The position numbers and the translations under genes were made by a program. The notes beneath the pieces are model-generated. The model worked only from the letters and a program-made list of their open reading frames with translations, ran no database searches and was not told the origin of the DNA. DNA of 64,000 bases from Atrina japonica (taxonomy: Eukaryota > Mollusca > Bivalvia > Pterioida > Pinnidae): assembly GCA_030159075.1 (NCBI GenBank), contig BROG01000515.1:310001-374000 (forward strand). The letters are read 5' to 3'. Shown here piece after piece: positions 12,801-24,800 of the stretch (position 1 is the first letter of the stretch; every line of letters starts with the position of its first letter).

Positions 12801-15800
12801 ACCACATGATATGAAATATGTGGGAATTTTGTCTTCTTAATTCAAAACAGAAAAAAAAATTTCAACCATACCCCCTAATTTTTTTAATACCTCAGTGAAG
12901 CGCATGTGTCATACTTCAACCCCTCATAAAATCTAAACGCCCCGCTCGCCAGAAGGCAAACCTCCTTCAAAATACTTCTGATATGATAGGCTTTCAGAAA
13001 AATATGGTGTACAAAATTCCCTCTGGGGGGGGGAACAGGGTCTACTGTCAGCTCAAGGTCTAATGTGTATATATAGAATATTGTAAAAACTTATTCAGTT
13101 TCTTGAATTCACAAATCTAACAACACTGTGAATGTAGCAAATATCAACAACGTGAGCTATTTTTCCCATGTCATATTTCACATATTTATACACACCTGTC
13201 CATTCACTGTCTTATTTTACATATTTATACAAATCTGTCTATTCATTTTTGCACAGTACTGTCGCATTTAACACATTTCTACGAACCTGTCCATCCACTT
13301 TTGCAGACTTCTTTCACTTTGATATTGACAAAGACAGGTTTGGATTTTTTGCCTCCGCAGTCTTTTGCCACCACCTGTAGTATAAAGTTGTGTCTCTGGC
13401 TGTAATCCACAACCTCTGTATTTTTCAGATTACCTGTAATAACAGTTAAACAATATATTTACAGTTCATCTGGATATACATGTTAAAAATAACATTACTT
13501 TTATAGAAAAGCTCTACACATGTTTTTGTCATTCCTTAAATTTCTGAGAGTACAAAATCTGATGAATGTTGATACAAGTATGAGATTGTGTTGGTTACAT
13601 ACATCTATATATACCACAGACACACATGCATGCACAGACATACATACAGACTGCAGGGTTCGAAAAATCCACTCGCCCGCTCGCATTGGCGAGTAAGAAA
13701 TCGTTTCGGGCGAGTATATTTTGACAATGAACTCGCCCGTTTTGCGAGTAGGCCCAGTGACGCTGTACTGAAAATCTAGATTCCCTTTTAAGTTTCGAAA
13801 GTGATCATGTCCTTCTATTTTTAGTTCAGAATACATTACAAAACACAATTAGAAACTTAAATACAATTAAACACGTTAGTCTTTACCTCATGGCCAAAAA
13901 TGTCAAAGAACACATCATGTATTGATTGCTAATACGTGCAGTTTGTGGAGGAAGTGGAAGTTGGATGTGTGTAAATAAAAGAACCAATACTGAACGAACC
14001 TGAATTTCAGGATTTGGTAAAATAATCATAACACTATACAATGTTTCAAAAAAGTTTTAAAATCTGAATTAAATGTAAGTGAATGATGAAAGTAAAAATA
14101 GTTACTGTAAATAAAAGTTTTAATGAAATACATAGAAATGGATGGCTATTGTTTTCATCTAACAATAGTGAAAACTTACTTTTGTAATTTACATTGATTT
14201 AAAGACATGTTTGGTAGTAGCAACATCATAAAACAGTAACAATAGTAATTGATAAAAGTAATAATAATGATGCATTTACAGTTAATTTATAATGCATCAT
14301 TCAGAGACAATACATTGTATATATTTTATAAAAATTTATCTATTAAAATAACAATAAATTTAAAAAACACAAAATTAAATAAAATATTATTTTCTATGTG
14401 GGCAACCAGATTTTCTTGGCAGGCAACTAAAATTTCAGTTGAGAATTTGAAGTTGTGGTAAGATTTTCACACATTTTCCTTTGTAATAAGTACTTGATTA
14501 GAAAAAAATGACAATTTATCAAATAAAGAGTATCTACATGTAATCTGTTTAGTCATATACATGTAAGATCTATTTACTTTGAAAAAGATTTTATACACTC
14601 TTATCACATCTACTTTGAAATACTATGGTTTCATAGTTTGGTGAGTGCAAAATGAGTTCAGGCGAGTGGAAATTATGTAACCACTCACCCAAAGGGCTAG
14701 TGCATTTTTACCAATTTCTTTAACCCTGGACTGGAGCCTGTCTTGAAAGATCACCATCTGCCACAGAAATGTGGTCTTACAAAACAGCTGGTCTCTCAAA
14801 AGATCACCTTATCTGCCACAGAAATGTGGTCTTACAAAACAGCTGGTCTCTCAAAAGATCACCATCTGCCACAGAAATGTGGTCTTACAAAACAGCTGGT
14901 CTCTCAAAAGTGTTTTTTTTTCTTCGAAATAATAATTATGTAACCAAGTGTTTTCAGAATGTGGTCACAGAAGACAAGGTGGTCTTTTACGACAGTGATC
15001 TCAGAAGACAGGTGGTCTTTTATGACAGTGGTCTCAGAAGACAGGTGGTCTTTTATAACTGGTCTCTCAAGACAGGTGGTCTTTTATGACAGTGATCTCT
15101 CAAGACAGATCCCACTGTATAAAGGTTAGCACTATTCACAGACCAGAAATGAAGAAATATTAAGTCAGATACAGATCATACCTTCTTTATCAATTGTAAA
15201 TGGAACATTTGGTGTCAGTATTTCATAATCACAAATGTTTTTATTCTGTGGAGATCTATCGTTGTCAGTTGCCTTTATTTGCAATAATGGATTATACATC
15301 TTTCTTTCCTCCATGTCCAACATAAAGCTGGACTTTTCAAATGTAGGCACAAATTCATCTACATCCTCAACCTTGATGAAAATGACAGCCCTGAAAATAT
15401 GAAAAAGATCCATTTAACCCTGACCTTATAACAGCCCTGAAAATATGAAAACGATCCCTATTATAACAGCCCTGACCTTAAAACCCTGACTGCATAACAG
15501 CCAATTTAACCCTAACCTTATAACAACCCTGAAAATATGAAAAAGATCAATATTAAGCCCTGACCTTATAACAGCCCTGAAAATATGTAAAAAGATCAAT
15601 TTAACCCTGACCTTATAACAACCCTGAAAATATGAAAAAGATCAATATTAAGCCCTGACCTTACAACAGCCCTGAAAATATGAAAAATATCAATATTTAG
15701 TCCTCAACCCCCAAAAATGATAAATATTTAGCCCTATATACAGCCCTGAAAATAATGAAAAAATCTGAACTCAAAATCTTTATAACCCTGACCATTGATA

Positions 15801-18800
15801 TGAAAAAGATCAATATTAAGCCCTGACCTTATAACAGCCCTGAAAATATGTAAAAAGATCAATTTAACCCTGACTGCATAACAGCCCTGAAAATATGAAA
15901 AAGATCAATTTAACCCTGACTGCATAACAGCCCTGAAAATTAAAAAGAAAAACCCTGATCATAACAGCCCTTTAAAAAGATCAATTTAACCCTGACCTTA
16001 TAACAGCCCTGAAAATATGAAAAAGATCAATTTAACCCTGACCTTATAACAGCCCTGAAAATATGAAAAAGATCAATTTAAAGACCTCAAAAATTTAATT
16101 TAACCCTGAACTTATAACAGCCCTGAAAATATGAAAAAGATCAATTTAACCCTGACTGCATAACAGCCCTGAAAATATGAAAAAGATCAATGTAACCCTG
16201 ACCTTATAACAGCCCTGAAAATATGAAAAAGATCCATTTAACCCTGACCTTATAACAGCCCTGAAAATATGAAAAAGATCAATTTAACCCTGACCTTATA
16301 ACAGCCCTGAAAATATGAAAAAGATCAATTTAACCCTGACTGCATAACAGCCCTGAAAATATGAAAAAGATCAATTTAACCCTGACCTTATAACAGCCCT
16401 GAAAATATGAAAAAGATCAATTTAACCCTGAACTTATAACAGCCCTGAAAATATGTAAAAAGATCAATTTAACCCTGACTGCATAACAGCCCTGAAAATA
16501 TGAAAAAGATCAATATTAAGCCCTGACCTTACAACAGCCCTGAAAATATGAAAAATATCAATATTTAGTCCTCAAAACAGCCCCAAAAATTAGAAAAAGA
16601 TAAATATTTAGCCCTAACCTTATAACAGCCCTGAAAATAATCAATTTTAGCCTTAATCTGCTAACTCTCAAAATCTATGTGGGCATAAATGTATAAAATC
16701 TACTGACCTGTTGGATTCTCTTGCATATTCCCCACAGTCGTATGCAACAATGGAGAACTTGTATTGTGCACGTTTTTCATAGTTGAGTTTCCGACCCTCG
16801 GCAAGTTTAATTTCAGCAGCGCCATTTGCTCGATTTTTCAGTTCAATTGTGAATGGAATGTTGCGTCGTAAAGATATTATTCTATAGCCGCATATAAACT
16901 CTGCAAATGAACAACAAAATTTGTAAAATTATTACAAAAAGTGGCAGAGAGGGTCATGTGACCCGGATTTCTGTATTATCTACAAAAACCCGGACTTGGA
17001 GATAATGAATCTTACTCCGGTAAAACAAATATTACATTTTACTGTTAACCCTTTGCTATAGATGTCACATATATATATACCAAATATAAAATGAATTGAC
17101 CTAGCATTTTTTTTAGAAAATGTTTGAAACATTCCCAAATTTATGCAAACTGCACACCTGAGAGGTGTGACTCGGGTGACCTAAAACTGTGTGTCCTGAG
17201 CATCACTTATTTCCATTGTGATTTGATATTTAAAGCGATATCAGCTGTCGTAGATCAAAAAATTGAAATGCCCATTTTGGGTAATATTTTATCTCATATA
17301 TATCCCAAAGAGACCATCTGGTGGTTAGAATAAAAAAATGCATATATAAAATTGCAACAATCTTGCCAAACACAACCCATAATATCAATTATTGTTTGTC
17401 CGCCATTACTTTGAGCATTGCGAATTAACTTTTGGTAATTTTTAATGAAGATTACTGAGTGTCCAATAATTACATGCTATTTGCAAGTAGTATATATTCT
17501 TTTCTTATTACCCTTTGCGTTTATTTTTATACATCATCATTTCATACCTAAATCAGGCAAAGTTGGTCTTTTCTGTCTTTTGAAAACATTCGTTTCTGAA
17601 ATTGTCCACGTGTCGGGTATATCGGGTGATCTCAACCCATTTTAACTGGTTCCATCGCATTCTCAGCTTTATCATTCTTGACACATATGATCATGAACTG
17701 CCCAAATCCACCAGACATGGCGGCACGATTGTAAAACATTAAGTACCCATAGTTTTCTCAGACCTTATATTGTTTTTATTTTGGCAATTCAGCATTCAGG
17801 GTAACATTAAAAATTAGAAAAATTTCTTTTGGTGACCAACTAATATTTTCATTTATATATTCATCTGATTTTCAGGTATTTAAAATAGCGTTAAAAAGCA
17901 CATATTTTACATAATACACATACTTTCCAATAATACTATTTTAAAAGAAAATATAAATCACATAAAAGTTGGCAGACTTTAACATCCACCAGTTGTGTCA
18001 AAGATTGCTGATAGACCGAACACGTATAGGACCGAGATCCTCCTGACCGAATTACGAAGCACATTTGATATGGCGAAAGAGTTAATCTGAAAGGTCATTG
18101 CATACAGAAATACAGCTGGATTTTTTAAGGTACGGGAAAACTTTAACTCTAATAAAACAAATAACTTTGAAAAGAAGATCTTTTACAACATTTTACATGT
18201 TTGTTAATGTATTTGAACACACATTTGATCATATTCTCGACTATATGTCAGGGAACAAAAATCATTGTGACAGCTTATATCGCTTTAAGGTCAATAAATA
18301 ATATCAAAATGGTGACCAGGTTCTGCAGGAGACTAGGGGTACAAACTTCTCATCAGACAAGAATTCTACGTCTAACAAAAAGTGGAAACATGAAATTTTA
18401 AGTATTTGAAAATTTAATTTTGAAAATAAATTGTGAATGAATTTAAAAATCTGTTTATCCAATCTATCTCATGACATGTATCTTGTTATTTTTTTACAGT
18501 TACAATCAATATTGCTAATCTTTTTTAATTATATGCAACTGTTTCTGTATAATGAACTTGGCTTACTTGCTCCTCCTACTCTATCTGCATCTGTAGCTGT
18601 AAGAGGGGGCTCTAACCTTACAGTCCTTTCATTTTCCAATATTTTCCCATGGAAAACTGGAATACCACGCCCATTCTTATACCTGGATTTTATGACCGGA
18701 TCAAAAGCATTTGATTCTGAAAAACAAAGAAATCATTTATTAATTGTTCATAAAAACAAGACACTCCACAGGCCTGGACCTCAACATTGTTATTCAAAAT

Positions 18801-21800
18801 TATTTCATTCTGCTGGGAGTGGTGCGATTTACATAATTACTGGTACCACCAATACACTGTACAATATGCACATACTGCAGCAGTGTTCCCAGACATGCAA
18901 AAACCTGTGTGAATCATGCAGTTTCACTGCAAAACACACAACAAAAATAAAACACAGCATGTGCATTCACACATAGTAAATGCCCAATTCACATTATCAT
19001 TTACATTGTCATTATGATGGTAACACTACAACAATGTCAATTCCTTGTGTTGCATCCTTACTTTGTAAACAGTGTCAGTAATTATAACACAATTAATCCC
19101 CAAAATGTAGTGTATTTGTGTGTGTAACACTTTTCCAAGACTTTCCCAACTTCAAACACTGTCACTTTATTCTTATCAGTTAAAGGTCATGTTCCAGTGA
19201 ACACAGCTTGCAGTGTCCTGCCTGAAGACTTCAACTTCACAGCTGGGAATGATTTTGACTATGCAAATTTTGACACAATATCTAAATACTCTTGGATCCC
19301 AATGCTATCATAACATGAAAGTCCAATTTACATGTATAAAAAATAGTTGTCAATAATAGATGTTGAACATAATGCATTATCCACACATGGTGTCATAATT
19401 TCTACATCAGATCCACAGACAGTGTTTATAAATGGAGGTTGAGATGAGTAAAATCAAACTTTTATTTTTTAGCTTTTGAATTAATTTTATATACACATGT
19501 ACATGTATGTGAACTCATGATTTCTATCCTTGTACCCCTATTTTTGTTATGGATGGGGTACAAAAACCCCCATTCTATTGAAGTACACATATCTACAAAA
19601 TTCAGGATACATCAATAGGAAATAGATAACTGCAGCCTTCTTATATAGCATGCTCTCAATTTATAGCTCACTTGAACCGAAGGTTTTGGCGTCTAAAGAG
19701 GGAGGATGTATGCCCTTTATCCCCCTTTGATTTTGAATCTGCCACTGAATTATGTATATGTCTTTATACATGTTTATTAGCAGTAGCTACACCAAAATGA
19801 CAAGCTGAAATAACTGAAGAATGAAATATGGCGAGCGAAGCGAGTTGAAAATTTTTAAACACTAATTACATGTAATTTTCACCACAACAAGGTCAATTGT
19901 TTATATTCTGTAACTTTGAGTGGCAATTTAATGATACAGATTCTAGGAAAATGATGTCAAAAAACAATCAGTTACTACAAAAACGTCTATGTTTTTTTGC
20001 TGGTATCTGTATAATTTTGCCACTCAAAGTCACAGGACCTCAGTTAATGTGAAAGGGTCTATATGAAAGTACATGTAGATAACGCACATTCCCCGATTTA
20101 TTTATTTCATAATCTCTCCACAGAAGAATTTCTACTGCATTTCCAAACGTAGCTATGTGTAGGTTTATGAGTAAGCTCACAGTTATGACTTTTAGTGAAA
20201 CTGACATTATGCACATGTAAATAAAATCATAAGTATAAAGTTACGACTATGTTTATGGGCAAAGTAACGACCTTTGGTGAAACAGGCCCAGTGACCCCAG
20301 GCTCTTAGTCTTAGCTTTATGTGACTAAGCAGTTAAAATGGCAATCTGCCAACTTTTAGTTGACCGCTTAGCACGAATCCTAGGACCTACATCTACATGT
20401 ACACACAAAACAGATCACACGGTGTAAAATAACGTAAGCCTAAAAAAGATAGATAATTCTATATTATATAGAAGAGGCCCAAGGGGCCTTAAGTCGCTCA
20501 CCTGGCAAAATTGGTCAACATTGCAGAAAACAGAAAAAATGTGTCAAAGATAAAATGGCTAATAAACATGAAAAACAGTAGGCTAATTGGGGGCCTTAAT
20601 AATCACCTGAGTGAAATGTATTTTACTGACAATATCAGAGGTTTTGAAATGAAAAATAATTTACTGGTCAACCTGAACAGTGAATTACTAAATTTCACTA
20701 GTCATAGCAAAATTTTACTGGTCCTTATATAATTATTAGTGAAAAATAAAAACAAGGGTGAGTAAAATTTCAGAACTACTGGCCCAAATGATAAAGTGGT
20801 GGCCCAAATATTTTGGACAAATACATGTATCATTGTAAAAAGTCAAGAAAAACACAAAGGAGGACCAGCAATATATTATTCCTACACCGATGAAAAACAA
20901 ACACTAATGCAGTTATAAATGACTGTTTTAATGCACATTAAAAGGATATAACAAATGTATGTCGATGGGCCAAATGTGAATTCAGATGAAAATAAAGACA
21001 TTGGATCGAATGTCCCCTGTTTAAGCTATTAACGATTACAGTTTAAAAATGTTGAAGGCAAATAAATATAAATTAGATCTACTTCGCTTGACTGAAATGC
21101 GTTTTTATTAGCAGGAATCCTGCCACTGCTAGCTGCATTGAAGTCTATTCTATCCATTTACAAGCCCTTTTGAGTAAACACATCTTTAATTTTCAATCAT
21201 GACAGGTTGATGTTTAATCACATGGTTCTCACATGATCAGATGTAATAATTTTTGCGTGTGGATAAGATATAACTTTCATATTAACACAAAAAGAGGATT
21301 ATGTCTTGTCTAAAATAAATGACGGCCATGACATGAATTTAGCAGGATGGTGGGCATTCGCCCAAATGTTTAATTTTGGGTCAGTAACTACTTGTCTTTG
21401 GCAGACTTTGATCAACTTCTGGTTGCCCAGACACCAAAGTGGTCGCATCTGGCAAGCTGGCAACCGGTTTATTTCAAGCGCTGATTATTTAAAATAATTT
21501 GGTTTTACCCAGCGTTTCCACAGAAATTAGCAGAAAACTTGATAGGCCACGAGGCCACCATGTTTTACAATGAATGGTACGTTAGTTCAAGCCTTTCACT
21601 GATCTGAATTAGATTTAAAAAAAAACATATACGCACAGAAGTAACAAAATCCGGATTTGCTGACGCAAACATTGGCCAGTTGTTTGGACCGATCATTTGA
21701 CGAATTTCACCGGACTTTTGTCAAATTTACCGGTTTTGCCGGTAAGACCGACGGATTTCAGAAACTCTGCAATTTACTGAAAAGCAACCAAAAGCTTAAA

Positions 21801-24800
21801 AAATTCATTGAAATGGAGAATTCACTTGCATAAGGGTAGACTTGCCTTGCCAATATTTTTATTTATCTTTCAAGATAATGTGAAACAACAGTAGAAAACA
21901 TGCATATCCATTTAAAAGGAACTAATTTTCACAAAGATCACCCTCACAAAGGTTAACCCGGCAATTTAATTCCTGTTACTATTTTGTAAATGTTTGCATT
22001 CTGAACAGTTTTTCTTCTTTCTTTCTATCTATTATACTTTTCAAGACAATAGGACAAAACTGTCAAAAACCATGAAAAATTCACTTAAAGGGGAATTAAC
22101 TCCCTTAAGGATCGACCTGACAATTTTGGCCCTATTGACTTTTTTGTAGATCTTTGCATACTGAACATTTTTGCCTCTGTCACTTTCTCTCTATCTAGTA
22201 TCTATTATACTTTTCAAGATAATGTCAAAAAACATCAAAAAACATGAAAAATCCGCTTAAAAGGGGAAAAAACTCTCATAAGGGGCAACCTGACAATTCC
22301 AGCACATTGACTTTTTTGTAGATCTTTGAGTGCTGAACATTTTTGTTTCTTTCACTTTCTCTCTATCTATTATACTTTTCAATAGGACAAAACTGTCAAA
22401 AACCTGAAAAATTAAAAGGGAAATAACTTTCATAAGGGTCAACCTGACAATTTCGGTCCTGTTAATTTTTTGTAGATCTTTGCTTGCTGAACATTTTTGC
22501 TTCTTTCATTTTCTCTCTATCTATTATACTTTTCAAGATAATGTCAAAAAACATAAAAAAAATATGAAAAATCCGCTTAAAAGGGAAAATAACTCCCATA
22601 AGGGGCAACCTGCCAATTTTGGCTCTATTGACTTTTTTGTAAATCTTTGCATGCTGAACATTTTTGCTTCTTTCACTTTTACTCTACCTATTATACATTA
22701 TGTACTTTTCAAGATAGTGTCGAAAAAACATCCAAAAACATGAAAACTTCACAAAAAAGGGGAAATAACTCACATAAGGGTTGACCCAATAATTTCCATC
22801 AAAATGAAATATTTGTAGATTTTTGCAAGTCGCTCATTTTAAGGTAACAGTTTTTTCTCTAGCTTTGATAATTTTGGAGATACATGTATTAAATCAAATA
22901 TATCTGCTGATTCATTCATTATATATTTAGCCATGGCAACCATGTTTGGTCCTGGCCCCTTTTCATCTGCAAATTTTATGCGGCTTTACATGGTTATACT
23001 TCCTGTCAAGTTTGGTTCAAATTGGTCCAATGGTTCTGGAGAAGTTTTCCAAAATGTTGAAAATTTTACACAAAAAAAAGCAAATATATTTTCCATTTAC
23101 TTAGGTGCCTGTGACCTTCACCTTTAAACCCATGACCTTGAAATTTTGTCAAAACGATCCTCAGATAATTCCTAATAACTTTCTCATATCTTTGTATACA
23201 AAATGTCGATCAGTTTTGAGTTATTAAACAACTTGTAATACAAATATACCCTGTGTTACTGAAGTACCCCCAAGTGGCTCATTTATGGACAGATTTCATT
23301 TTCGTTCACAAACTTTGTAGATATTGACTAAACAATCATGCATACAAAATGTGAACCTTATCTGATCATTTGTTCATGAGAAGAAGATTTTTAAAGACGT
23401 ACCAAGTTTTGGTCCTTTTAGGCCCCTTTTGGTTCCCCTATTGGTCCTATCTCTTTTTCATTCGTAAACTGTATGCAGCTTCACATGGGGATGCTATATG
23501 TCAAGTTTGATTGCTATAGCAACGTCTCACTTGGCCCTTCGGGCCTGGTGAGCCAACAAACCTTGAAGATCCCACAGTGTAAAATTTTTTTTTTTTATTT
23601 TGTCTTTTTTTTTTATTAACAGCCATTTATCAAAATTGTGAAACCCGGAAATATTAGTCTAGCCAGTTCCAACGATTGTTTTATTCTTAAGCTTCCTCTC
23701 TTCAAAATTTGAAATATGTGTTGGTTTTTTTTAAATCAAGAAAAGATATTATCAAAACTTATAATATTAGTGGAAAAAATCTATTTTTCAAACTGTTTTA
23801 TTTCTTTCAGAAGATCTCTAAAATGCAGGATTTGGCTTTAAAAGTACAAAATTTTCTTGAAGAGGGGGCATACCCCTACCCCTACCCCACCTCCCTCCTA
23901 GCATATTCAGATCACTTTTGCCATCCTAAACAAAAGTTGGGCTAATGCTTTTCTACATTGTAGCTGTGTTACCATGCCAGTTTTCAATCTTATAAAAACA
24001 GTAAGCCTTATTCCCTGTATCTCTCCTGCAGCAAGGTGTTATAATCCTCTACATATTACAAGTCTAAATGTATAAGTCACCTCTGTTGCAGAAGAATCAA
24101 TAGTAAATCTACACATGATGTATACTATTACATTCTGATTCCATATTTTCACTCACGTGTAACATGTTTTATGAAAGCCATGTCATGAGTATAGAGATGC
24201 CACTCAGTTGATGTGAGAGATCACATATCATTGACAGTTGTATATACAGGGCTACATGTAGAACTTAATGTTTTATGAAAGCCATGTCATGAGTATAGAG
24301 ATGCCACTCAGTTGATGTGAGAGATCACATTTCATTGACAGTTGTATATACAGGGCTACATGTAGAACTTAATGTTTTATGAAAGCCATGTCATGAGTAT
24401 ACTTCTACTCAGTTGATGAGATCACATAATGACAGTTGTATATACAAACATGTAGAATAATGTTTTTTCCAAGTGACCCGCAGTAATTTCATTTATAATT
24501 CTTCTATATACAAAATATTCAAAAGAAAAAATTTTATGTAGTTTAGTAATTTCATTTATAGATTCATATACAAAATATTATGTTGCATTATGTAATATAA
24601 TATAATGCATTGTCTTTCAATTCAAACAATGTCCATTATGGTTTTACGAACATCCACTGACAGTAAAAGGGTGCAAAAAAGTTTCCCATGTTTAATAGCG
24701 TGTATGACCGCCATTTGCACCAATGCATAGATGCCTGAAGAATGTCATGTTGTATGTGCAATAAAGAACGACGCAAAGCGTCCAACATAGCAAGGGGGTA

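Larger units (their letters stand above)
8609..13037. mobile_element. DNA transposon with long terminal inverted repeats built of 377-bp subrepeats
   Basis: The left end has four tandem units of about 377 bp (starts near 8609, 8991, 9368, 9746). The right end (about 12500-13037) is an inverted single unit: its complement repeats 'gttcccccccc' and 'agagggaattttgta', then 'gccttctggcgagcggggcg' and 'ttagggggtatggtt'. Between them lies a broken transposon-type protein gene on the minus strand. No clear target duplication was found. The element lies in the intron between calsyntenin exons 6 and 5. Confidence 0.75.

Noticed and set aside
18437..18976. A 179-residue plus-strand frame
   Set aside because: It lies opposite calsyntenin exon 2 and its intron; the minus-strand exon has the family motifs and splice sites, the plus frame has neither.
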